Of a stretch of DNA of 64,000 nt, positions 17,143 through 25,196 are shown piece after piece. The stretch is taken from the NCBI RefSeq assembly GCF_049680855.1, contig NZ_JBMPGS010000001.1:186001-250000 (forward strand). The letters are read 5' to 3'. A program made the translations under genes and the position numbers. The DNA comes from Salinimicrobium sp049680855. Its GTDB lineage: Bacteria > Bacteroidota > Bacteroidia > Flavobacteriales > Flavobacteriaceae. Within the stretch, counting starts at the first letter, position 1; every line of letters starts with the position of its first letter. Under the pieces are notes generated by a model. That model saw only the letters and a program-made list of their open reading frames with translations. It was not told the origin of the DNA and searched no databases.

Positions 17143-19950
17143 TTAAAATCTTACGTAAACATGAGAATAATAGGTGGTTCCATAGCCGTACCAGTACTTT
17201 GGCCCAAAAATGGGCTGGTGCCTTTCAAAATCGGCTTTCATGGTTGTATAGTTGGCGTTTCTTGACTGTTCGTAACCGCCGGTTTTATAAATCGTATTCA
17301 AAAGGTTATTCACACTGGCGAAAACACCTACATAATATTTGCTCACTCGCCAGGTTTTTCCGCCGGTCATATTCAGGAGAAAGTAGGGATCAAATTGCTC
17401 CTGTTTAAGTAATTCTCTTGCGATTGTTTCGTCGTAGTTTAAAAGCGGAAGCCCATCTGCATCTGTCGAGAAATTATAAGTTCGCGTGAGAGGTGCCACA
17501 TCAAGAAATGCATTTGAAAAATGATTTGCACTGGCTGATACAAACCAGAATTCCGGATCACGATATTCAAAACCCAACTGATAAGCCCGCTGTGGCCCAC
17601 CGGCTATTTTGTAATTCTTTAGGTGTGAAGTGCCCATGTCAAGTACTTCATCAAAATCATCGGAAGTAAGATAAAGCTTCGGATTATTGCTGTAGAAATA
17701 TTCTCCCAGCCCGGCTGCTCCCTTTAATTTGATGGTGGAAGTCACCTGTGCTTCCAAACCGAATTCCATTCCAAAATGCCTTTTTTCGATCCCGTTTAAA
17801 ACCTCCTGTACAAAGGCAGTCGTGGTATTTCTTCCGAGTCCCGAGATCCCATCGGCATAGTAAAAGGAAATTTCGGTGGCATCGGTTACCTGGGCGAAAT
17901 ATCCCGTTAGCCTTGTTTTGACAATAGGAGAACGATAGATATAACTTGCATCTGCAGCCGCTATCTTTTCACTTTGCAGTCCTGTAACCACGTCATTGTT
18001 TTGTCGGGAATTTGAAAAGGAATTCCGCAGGTTTGGTGCTTTTGTATAATAGCCTCCATTAATTCCCAGCAAATGCCTGCCTGTAATTTTATACAACAAC
18101 CCTGATTTTGCTCCATAATCTGTAAAAGAGAGGATACTGCTTTTCCCCAAAGAATTATCAGGAAAATTGCCATTTTGAAAGAATCCTTCCCGCAAATATT
18201 GAGTCTGAGATCCTTTGAGTGCCATGAAAAAAACATATTTTTTATAGTTGAATTGCGCCTGGGTAAAAGCATCAAAGACTTCTGCTAAAAACCTGAAATG
18301 ATATTTGATCTTGTCTCCCTCCACCGCCAGCCGGTTTGGTTGCCGCAAATCACTCTGGGCCTGAGCTCCTTCAGAAAAAGAATCTACATCCAGAAATGCA
18401 TTTCCGCCTAAAAGATCGAGTATGGCAGCGAAATTCTCACTTTCCATATTTCTATATCCCACAGAGGCATGGAGCAGGATGTTTGGGTCTACCTGACTCT
18501 CAAAAATGGTGTTTGCACTAAAGATTTTATCATCATTCCTGTCTTCATACAGCATATAAACAGCGTTGCCGCCCGCAGCCGTATTAAGTAGATTTGCTGA
18601 ATACATGCTCGCCCAGTCTATTTGCCCATCTTGCTGGAATTCCTGCTGTGCCAGGTAAGCCTCTCTATAATCAGGTTCGACAGGTATTCTCAGAAAATAA
18701 GAAGGTAGCTTCTGATAGTAGGCAGGATCTGGGTTGCTGCCACCACCAAGAAAAATATCCAGTCCATCTTCGGAATAAACTGTACTTCCTCCATAATCTA
18801 AACGGCTGTTTCCAATCCTTCCGAATTGATAGCCAACATTCGTATTTAGTTTGCTGTTCCTGTTCAACTGCCAAAAATGATTAAGCATTAAAACCGGCTC
18901 TTCAACCTTACTCATTCTTGAATTCCTGATTTCTCCATCCTGGTTACCCCAGTAAGAATTGTAGCGGATACCTTTTAAATTATAAACTTCGGAAGTGGCC
19001 GGTGAAGTTTTCCCTCTTCTCAAGGGAGTATAAATTCCGCTGAAATTCAGGCTGTGAGAACCGTTGATTTTCTTTTCTACCGAAGCAAAAATTCCATTGC
19101 TTTCATAGGTGGTGCCTTCCCTGAAGCTTTCTTCAGCAAAACGACGTGAAACAGAAAAAGTATATGCCCAGCCGTGAAGGTTTAACCCGGAACTGTAACT
19201 GCCCATGACCCGACCAGAATAGGTACGATTGGATGTCGCATAGGAAACTTTCCCGCCTTTGGTGTATTCTGAGGCGCGCATGATGATGTTCGTTGTCCCG
19301 GCCAGCCCGCCAAAGCTGACTTCAGAAGGGCTAAGACCCATAGAAAAAACCTGGTTGCGCTGTACATCATTTAATCCGCCCCAATTGCTCCATTGCGGCC
19401 GGCCGTTGTAAAGCTTATTCATTTCAATACCATTAATCAAAACTTTGCCGTGTTCACTGTCAAAGCCTCGTGGCCGAAAAAAAGAAGCGCTGAAATCGTA
19501 GGCCGCAGCATTTAAAAAAACATCCCTGGTTGCCTGTAGCAGTCCGGATACATTATCAAAACCTCCTTCCTCTTCATCCAGTTCATCATCTGCAAGGCTT
19601 ATGAAACTCGCCTGTTGTTGATCCTGAAGCAAATCAGGTCTTAAAAGAACCACCCCTAATTCTTTTACAGCAACTTCTTCGATGACCACTGTGAATCTTT
19701 GGCCAATGTATCCCGGTTTCTCAAAGTTGATAACCTGTTCTCCAACGGGAAGAGGGTGAAAAAGAGTGAATTCACCATTAGAAGATGTAACGCTGAGTAT
19801 TTCTCCCTGAAGGGAAACAGTTACATTTTCAATAGGAGCATTGGTTGCTGCATTTATTACTATTCCGGTTACTGCCGGCTCCTGAGCCTGCAACAGCATA
19901 GTAAAAAAAGTAAATAAAAGAAGGATCCCCTTAGTTTTTAGATTATTCAT
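17143..19950 (-). CDS. TonB-dependent receptor with N-terminal carboxypeptidase-like domain
   Basis: A 935-residue outer-membrane receptor. The start at 19950 gives a proper signal peptide (ILLLFTFFTMLLQAQ); the longer frame adds 18 unlikely residues. The CarboxypepD_reg-like domain begins AVTGIVINAATNAPIENVTV, the plug contains NGRPQWSNWGGLNDVQRNQV, and a long barrel ends HVYVRF. It pairs with the DUF5689 lipoprotein downstream. No SusD-type gene is present, so this is not a standard glycan locus. The second receptor at 25197-27734 shares the plug motif WSNW(G/A)GL. Confidence 0.92.
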   Translation of the reverse strand: MNNLKTKGILLLFTFFTMLLQAQEPAVTGIVINAATNAPIENVTVSLQGEILSVTSSNGEFTLFHPLPVGEQVINFEKPGYIGQRFTVVIEEVAVKELGVVLLRPDLLQDQQQASFISLADDELDEEEGGFDNVSGLLQATRDVFLNAAAYDFSASFFRPRGFDSEHGKVLINGIEMNKLYNGRPQWSNWGGLNDVQRNQVFSMGLSPSEVSFGGLAGTTNIIMRASEYTKGGKVSYATSNRTYSGRVMGSYSSGLNLHGWAYTFSVSRRFAEESFREGTTYESNGIFASVEKKINGSHSLNFSGIYTPLRRGKTSPATSEVYNLKGIRYNSYWGNQDGEIRNSRMSKVEEPVLMLNHFWQLNRNSKLNTNVGYQFGRIGNSRLDYGGSTVYSEDGLDIFLGGGSNPDPAYYQKLPSYFLRIPVEPDYREAYLAQQEFQQDGQIDWASMYSANLLNTAAGGNAVYMLYEDRNDDKIFSANTIFESQVDPNILLHASVGYRNMESENFAAILDLLGGNAFLDVDSFSEGAQAQSDLRQPNRLAVEGDKIKYHFRFLAEVFDAFTQAQFNYKKYVFFMALKGSQTQYLREGFFQNGNFPDNSLGKSSILSFTDYGAKSGLLYKITGRHLLGINGGYYTKAPNLRNSFSNSRQNNDVVTGLQSEKIAAADASYIYRSPIVKTRLTGYFAQVTDATEISFYYADGISGLGRNTTTAFVQEVLNGIEKRHFGMEFGLEAQVTSTIKLKGAAGLGEYFYSNNPKLYLTSDDFDEVLDMGTSHLKNYKIAGGPQRAYQLGFEYRDPEFWFVSASANHFSNAFLDVAPLTRTYNFSTDADGLPLLNYDETIARELLKQEQFDPYFLLNMTGGKTWRVSKYYVGVFASVNNLLNTIYKTGGYEQSRNANYTTMKADFERHQPIFGPKYWYGYGTTYYSHVYVRF

Positions 19951-20014
19951 TTTCAATACAAAGTCTAAAGTGCAGGGGGCGAAAAAATTCCGCCAAACAT
20001 ACACATTTAAATGA

Positions 20015-20022
20015 TATCTTTG
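20015..20022 (+). promoter_or_regulatory. -7 box of the secreted EEP nuclease gene
   Basis: TATCTTTG fits TAnnTTTG and lies 49 bases before the ATG at 20071. The box overlaps an alternative in-frame ATG at 20011, so the later start is favoured. Confidence 0.45.
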
Positions 20023-20070
20023 ACGCTCCCTCAGTATTTTATTTATCTAATTTTCAGAAACTTGCATCTA

Positions 20071-21150
20071 ATGAAGCCATGCCAGACCTGCGGTGTATTT
20101 TTGCTGCTTTTCTTGTTTAAACTTTCGGTATTTTCACAGGAAAAAAAAGATTTTCAGATTCAGACAATAGCTTTTTACAACCTTGAAAATTTGTACGATA
20201 CAGAAGATGATCCTGTAACCTATGATGATGATCGTACGCCACAGGGAAAAGACAACTGGACAGAAGAGATCTACAGGGATAAGCTTCAAAAAATGGCTTT
20301 TGCAATACGTAATATAGGTTCAAACATGGTTAGAAATCCGCCTGTGCTACTGGGAGTCTGTGAGGTGGAAAACAGAAAAGTACTGGAAGACCTCATTAAT
20401 GAGCCACATCTAAAAGATTTCAACTACGGCATCGTACATTATGATTCGCCTGACAGGCGGGGAATTGATGTAGCGCTCTTATATCTCAAAAATGCCTTTT
20501 CCCCGCTTCATTCCAAAGCACATGAACTTTTCATTTTTGAGGACGGAAAAAGGGTATACACAAGAGATCAACTGGTGGTCACCGGACTTTTAGAAGGAGA
20601 AGAAATACATTTAATTGTCAACCACTGGCCTTCAAGAAGTGGCGGTACCGCAGCAAGTAGTCCTAAAAGAATTGAAGCAGCAAAACTGAATCTTAAGATC
20701 ATAGATTCCCTGCAACGCAAAGATCCCTACGCAAAAATAATCTCTATGGGTGACTTTAATGACGATCCAACTGATAAAAGCCTTAAGAAAACACTGAGAG
20801 CAAAAATGAGCATTGGAGATGTGAATTTAAAAGAAATGTATAATCCCATGGCTGCCATTTTCTCCAGGGGAATAGGCAGTTCTGCCTACAGAGATGGCTG
20901 GAACCTGTTTGATCAAATACTTATATCACAGCCTTTCCTGAAAGATGATTATGAAACCTACAGGTTTTTTAAAGCAGGCGTTGGAAATGCAACATATCTC
21001 ACCACTTCTACAGGACAATACAAGGGTTATCCCTTCCGAAGCTTTGGATATGGTGGCTACACGGGAGGATATTCAGATCATTTCCCTGTGTATATTTACC
21101 TCATCAGAGACAAAAAAATTACCTCTTCCATTCCTGAAAGAGGTAACTGA
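20071..21150 (+). CDS. secreted endonuclease/exonuclease/phosphatase family protein
   Basis: A 359-residue exported protein of the DNase I-like EEP superfamily. Starting at 20071 gives a clean signal peptide (VFLLLFLFKLSVFSQ). Catalytic motifs are FYNLENLYD, the metal-binding Glu in GVCEVEN, DRRGIDVALLY, VNHWPSRSGG, GDFNDDPTD and the C-terminal SDHFPVYIYL. Such proteins are phosphodiesterases, often extracellular nucleases. It is divergent from the TonB-dependent receptor at 17143-19950, and a second nuclease gene lies close by. Confidence 0.9.
   Translation: MKPCQTCGVFLLLFLFKLSVFSQEKKDFQIQTIAFYNLENLYDTEDDPVTYDDDRTPQGKDNWTEEIYRDKLQKMAFAIRNIGSNMVRNPPVLLGVCEVENRKVLEDLINEPHLKDFNYGIVHYDSPDRRGIDVALLYLKNAFSPLHSKAHELFIFEDGKRVYTRDQLVVTGLLEGEEIHLIVNHWPSRSGGTAASSPKRIEAAKLNLKIIDSLQRKDPYAKIISMGDFNDDPTDKSLKKTLRAKMSIGDVNLKEMYNPMAAIFSRGIGSSAYRDGWNLFDQILISQPFLKDDYETYRFFKAGVGNATYLTTSTGQYKGYPFRSFGYGGYTGGYSDHFPVYIYLIRDKKITSSIPERGN
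21112..21146 (-). terminator. minus-strand terminator inside the end of the EEP gene
   Basis: TTACCTCTT (21119-21127) pairs with AAGAGGTAA (21138-21146). Read on the minus strand the hairpin is followed by a run of seven T (complement of 21112-21118), a good terminator for the membrane protein gene that ends at 21172. It lies within the last codons of the convergent EEP gene. Confidence 0.6.
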
Positions 21151-21171
21151 TATGCTCAGTTTAATTGTTCT

Positions 21172-21612
21172 TTAGTTAAACCAGGCGGCCCAGGGAATTC
21201 TTGAAAGTACGAATAGCAACGCCAGAATGTAAAAAATGGAAAGTGTTTTAAATTTTGCTTTTGAAGTAAGCTTGTCTTTGTGCTTAGAATACCCCATAGT
21301 AATCAAAACCACGGCAATGATCATCATTAAAGGGTGTTCCACAAGGTAAAGTCGCAGTGTACTGTCGCCCATTACTTCCCCCATTCCCATTTCTGAAAAG
21401 GCATTAAAATAGGGTGCTACAAAATACAGCACGATACCAATCAACAATTGAATATGTGCGGTAATTAAAGTAAATAATGAGATGCGAAAATCATTGGCTC
21501 CAAACTCCTTTTTTGATAACCACCCAATAAGAGCATTTACAGAAGCTATTAAAAGGACGAGGACCACAAGGTAGGCCCACCAGGAATGAATAAAGTATAC
21601 AGTTGAATACAT
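21172..21612 (-). CDS. four-helix integral membrane protein of unknown function
   Basis: A 146-residue protein with four predicted membrane helices. The start at 21612 (MYSTVYFIHSWWAYLVV) lets the first helix begin at once; an upstream ATG at 21648 would add a basic leader. A His in FIHSWW, another in LITAHIQLL and a third in VEHPLMM lie in or near the helices, as in small haem or quinone-binding membrane proteins. I cannot assign a function. The gene follows the endonuclease I gene but is separated from it by a terminator. Confidence 0.7.
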   Translation of the reverse strand: MYSTVYFIHSWWAYLVVLVLLIASVNALIGWLSKKEFGANDFRISLFTLITAHIQLLIGIVLYFVAPYFNAFSEMGMGEVMGDSTLRLYLVEHPLMMIIAVVLITMGYSKHKDKLTSKAKFKTLSIFYILALLFVLSRIPWAAWFN

Positions 21613-21654
21613 AAATGTAGATTTTACCGTAAAGGTAGTTTTTTTCATAAAAAA

Positions 21655-21679
21655 AACCGCCCCTTTTAAAGAGGCGGTT
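21655..21679 (-). terminator. Rho-independent terminator of the endonuclease I gene
   Basis: AACCGCC (21655-21661) pairs with GGCGGTT (21673-21679), with further inner pairs CTTT/AAAG. On the minus strand it is followed by a run of T. It lies 28 bases after the nuclease stop codon. Confidence 0.8.
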
Positions 21680-21706
21680 CATTAAAATTAGAATATCTGA
21701 TCAATA

Positions 21707-23353
21707 TCATTCCCAGCGGTTTTCAGCTGCATCACCTCCCCAAATAAGGGTTGCAAGGTATGGATTATCAATAAAAGGATTTCTGTTGCCCTGTGCGGCT
21801 TCAATCACTTCCTGGCGTTGCAGTTCAAAAGCTGAAACAGGATCTTCGGCATTCCACTTTAAAAACAGCTCAATACTTCCCACTTTGGAGAAGGACTGCC
21901 CGTAACGAACGTTTAGGTACATGATCATCCTCGCGACATCTCCTTTCCATTCATCACCGGGATACCACTCATCATCTCCTACCAGGCCGTAATTTCCGCT
22001 ACCATCGGTGTAGGGATAATTTAGGCGAAGAGAATTGATGCTGGCATCGGCAACTCTGAGATGATGGAGATCTGCCACTGCAAGATCTGAAGTTAATCTT
22101 GACTGCGGATAGATATGTTCTGTATTAAAAGTTTGAGTTTCATAATCATTAGAACCCGATGTATATTCTCTCCAATATCTTTCCTCTCCGGAATACATCA
22201 AAACCACATTTTCCGGATTCTCCAGGCTGGCATCTGCCTCATAAAGATAATCATGTCTGTCTGTATAAGAAAGCAGTACCGTGTGTTTATCTGAAGTGAG
22301 ATCGCTGATGTACTGAAGATTTGTTTCAGCATTCGTCGAAAAGGCAAAATTCCTGTAGTAGTCCTGAAGATCGGCAGGAATATTAAAACTAACGGGATCA
22401 ACAACAGTAACAGTAACCGTTGCTGTCACACATGTAGCATTTGGCGTGTCATCATCACAGAGTGAGTACTCAAAAGAATCTTCTCCTAAAAAGCCATTTT
22501 GGGGTGTATAGGTAACGGTTCCGTCATCATTAAGAACAACGGTTCCCGCAGTCGCCGAAGCGTTCACAGAAGTTATGACAGCATCATCAACAGGATTATC
22601 GTTCTCCAGCAGATCGTCTATTACCAGCCCCGTATTTTCCGAAGAAACAATGACAGAATCATTGGCAGCTACGGGAGTGCCTTCATCAACTACGTTTACA
22701 GTGATCGTGGCACTTACACAGGTTGGTGTTTCATCGTCGTCACAAATTGTATAAGTAAAAGAATCTTCTCCCACAAAACCATCGGCAGGAGTGTAAGTAA
22801 TATTACCGTTTTCTTCCAGAACAGCGGTACCGCTGGCACCTTCCATATCTATGGATTCAACTTCAGCATTGTCCAGTAGCTGGTCGTTATCAAGATAACT
22901 CCTGATCGTTAAAGTATTATCTTCCTTTATTTCGTAGGAATCATCTTCAGCAACAGGCGAAGCTGCGGTAATAGCAATGGTTACCTGTGCCGTTGAACAA
23001 TTGCGGGTAGCTGCGTTGTCACAAATGGTGTATGAAAAGAAGTCTTCACCCATATAGTCCTGTGGTGGTGTGTAGGTGTAAGTACCATCACGATTGTCTT
23101 CAATAGAACCGCCTTCTTCACTCTCTGCATCAAAATCTGTAATTCTTGCGTATTCAAAGACAGTATCATTGTCGAGTAGATCGTCGGCATCAATGATAAG
23201 ATCTGAATTCTCAGCAGTTGAAAGATCATCATCTACTGCCACCGGTACATCCACTCCTGGCTCTGGATTTATGGGTTCATCGCGACTGTCGTCATCCTTG
23301 CTGCACCCCAACAGGCTAATTGTTAAAAGTGCTAAATAAAAAACCTTCTTCAT
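21707..23353 (-). CDS. surface lipoprotein with three Ig-like repeats and an endonuclease I domain
   Basis: A 548-residue lipoprotein (lipobox LLGC, Cys17). Three tandem cadherin/Ig-like repeats span about residues 35-320; each has an (A/E)DDS or NDS start, a LLDND-type segment and a GTVTYTP strand. The C-terminal 220 residues match endonuclease I (EndA family): DKHTVLLSYTDRHDYLYEAD, then the catalytic-region TEHIYPQSRL, then WYPGDEWKGDVARMIMYLNV. The enzyme should cut DNA and RNA at the cell surface, held out by the repeats. It is flanked by receptor genes and one gene away from a secreted EEP nuclease. Confidence 0.9.
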   Translation of the reverse strand: MKKVFYLALLTISLLGCSKDDDSRDEPINPEPGVDVPVAVDDDLSTAENSDLIIDADDLLDNDTVFEYARITDFDAESEEGGSIEDNRDGTYTYTPPQDYMGEDFFSYTICDNAATRNCSTAQVTIAITAASPVAEDDSYEIKEDNTLTIRSYLDNDQLLDNAEVESIDMEGASGTAVLEENGNITYTPADGFVGEDSFTYTICDDDETPTCVSATITVNVVDEGTPVAANDSVIVSSENTGLVIDDLLENDNPVDDAVITSVNASATAGTVVLNDDGTVTYTPQNGFLGEDSFEYSLCDDDTPNATCVTATVTVTVVDPVSFNIPADLQDYYRNFAFSTNAETNLQYISDLTSDKHTVLLSYTDRHDYLYEADASLENPENVVLMYSGEERYWREYTSGSNDYETQTFNTEHIYPQSRLTSDLAVADLHHLRVADASINSLRLNYPYTDGSGNYGLVGDDEWYPGDEWKGDVARMIMYLNVRYGQSFSKVGSIELFLKWNAEDPVSAFELQRQEVIEAAQGNRNPFIDNPYLATLIWGGDAAENRWE

Positions 23354-23412
23354 TTATTTCTCTTTCTGTTAAAACTTATTTCTAAAGTGTCAATTCCAGG
23401 TTAATTTAAACA

Positions 23413-23447
23413 AAAACCTCTTACCCATGGACAGGATAAGAGGTTTT
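23413..23447 (-). terminator. terminator of the receptor/repeat-lipoprotein operon
   Basis: AAAACCTCTTA (23413-23423) pairs perfectly with TAAGAGGTTTT (23437-23447). It follows the lipoprotein gene ending at 23474, and T-rich sequence follows on the minus strand. Confidence 0.8.
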
Positions 23448-23473
23448 CGCTCATTCAACAATATAGGTTTTTA

Positions 23474-25186
23474 CTAAACACGTACCCATGCATCACCTTC
23501 TTTTATAAGGCTTACTTGCTCGGTAGTATTTGTTCCATTATAGATATCAAAAGTAAGAACATATTTCTGTCCTTCTTCAGCATTTGGAGCTAACCTGTTA
23601 TCAAGCAACGCACTCATGGCTTCCAGGATCATTTCATCTGTCCACTGGTTTCTATTTCCTGGTCTTCTGTCAAAGTTGTTATAGTTACCAACACTCCATG
23701 ATGGATCTGGATATATTTCTGAAAAATATTCCCCAATGAAGGCATAGTCTCCTGGAGCGAGTGTATGAGTAATGGTATTATCAACTACCCAGGCATTACC
23801 ATCATGACCAAACTGTAAGGTCTGCTCGATAACGCTTGGAATAGCATTCCACTCTCCGTCTTCCAAAACGTAATTAACATATTCAGTTGAAGTTCCTTCG
23901 CCGCTTGTATAAAGATCAAAAGCTACAGCCATGAAATCTCCTTCTTGCGCATATGGAAACTCTCTTCCAAGATAGATACCAATCTTGTACATTGCTTCTT
24001 CCTCATCGCCAAAGTTAGAATAGCTTTGTCCCATTTCTGTATAAGCTTCAGAATCCAGAGTGAAAGGAACATTCCACATTGAATTTGTGTAAGCAAACAC
24101 CCTTGTTTCCTGAATCACAGAAGTATTAGACTCTTCGTTATAGACATATCCATCCTCGGTTAGAGCAACAGCTCTTGAAGTTGTAGAAACACCTGCATCG
24201 TATATGTCAAATTCCACGATGAACTCAGCTCCAACTTCCGCTGAAGGGTATTGTTCCATCAATACATCATTGATCACTTCTAGAAGCATTGCTTCGCTCC
24301 AGTAGTTATCACCTTCCTGAATAGCAAAACTTCCATATTGAGCAACGTTTGCCGCAGGAGCAGGATAAACATCTGCATACTCTGTACCGGCCATTTCATA
24401 ATCTGCATCGGTGAATGTGTATGATTCCGCACTGTCTACAGCTATATAAACATTTCCATCATACTGAACAGTCATACTCTCTGACCCTGAGTCTCCATCA
24501 TAGATTGGATAAGAAACGTTGTAGGTTTGTCCTTCAACTCCATCATAGTTTTCAGATAGAACAACGTTAATGGCTTCAAGGATCATTTCATTGCTCCAGT
24601 AAGCATCATTTGTTTCCCTTCTTTCAAAATTATTGTATTGCGCAGCACTTGAAGCTTGATCTGCATACTTTTCTTCCAATTCTTCTTTAACCAGGTCAAA
24701 GTCGTCATTATCAAAAGCATACATAATCTCATCTGCAACGATACGGTATGTCAGCTCTACATAATCACCTTCTTCAGCCAACGGGAACTCGTACCCAAGA
24801 AAATCTTGAATCTCTCCCATGCTTGAGAAGTAATCTTCTGAAAGACCTACTGCCTCATAACCTGCTGCAGTCACCTCAGCATCTTCTACTCTAAGTGGGT
24901 CGTAAAGATCAAAAGTTACCTGTGCCAATGAACCTTCTCCCCATATAGGAAAATTATTCGTTAAAAACCCAGGAATCATTGCTCTTGCATCCTCAAGGGA
25001 ACTAAAGTTTCCAAAATTAAGTTCAAGGGCTTCATAATCCTCATCTGTGAACTCGTATTCTTCAACACCCTGCACCGGCATAGCATCTATTGAAGCATCT
25101 GCTTCCTCATGGATGTCTTCCATGGGCTCACAACTCGTAAAAGCTGCTCCCACTAGCATCATTAATAAATAAATGGACTTTTTCAT
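23474..25186 (-). CDS. multi-repeat surface lipoprotein paired with a TonB-dependent receptor
   Basis: A 570-residue, very acidic lipoprotein (signal peptide, lipobox FTSC). The start at 25186 is chosen because the longer frame runs back into the receptor gene. The mature protein consists of about five related modules of 90-120 residues. Each starts with a Y.FT..DYE-like strand, then Y(G/N/S)NF, then (W)S(N/E)(E/A)M(I/L)LE(A/V)IN or a (R)EFP.A.(E)GD variant, and ends in a V.FD(I/L)YD strand. I do not recognise a named domain. It starts 10 bases after the receptor gene, so it is likely a substrate-capturing partner, but it is not SusD-like. Confidence 0.75.
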   Translation of the reverse strand: MKKSIYLLMMLVGAAFTSCEPMEDIHEEADASIDAMPVQGVEEYEFTDEDYEALELNFGNFSSLEDARAMIPGFLTNNFPIWGEGSLAQVTFDLYDPLRVEDAEVTAAGYEAVGLSEDYFSSMGEIQDFLGYEFPLAEEGDYVELTYRIVADEIMYAFDNDDFDLVKEELEEKYADQASSAAQYNNFERRETNDAYWSNEMILEAINVVLSENYDGVEGQTYNVSYPIYDGDSGSESMTVQYDGNVYIAVDSAESYTFTDADYEMAGTEYADVYPAPAANVAQYGSFAIQEGDNYWSEAMLLEVINDVLMEQYPSAEVGAEFIVEFDIYDAGVSTTSRAVALTEDGYVYNEESNTSVIQETRVFAYTNSMWNVPFTLDSEAYTEMGQSYSNFGDEEEAMYKIGIYLGREFPYAQEGDFMAVAFDLYTSGEGTSTEYVNYVLEDGEWNAIPSVIEQTLQFGHDGNAWVVDNTITHTLAPGDYAFIGEYFSEIYPDPSWSVGNYNNFDRRPGNRNQWTDEMILEAMSALLDNRLAPNAEEGQKYVLTFDIYNGTNTTEQVSLIKEGDAWVRV

Positions 25187-25196
25187 TTTCGTTTTT

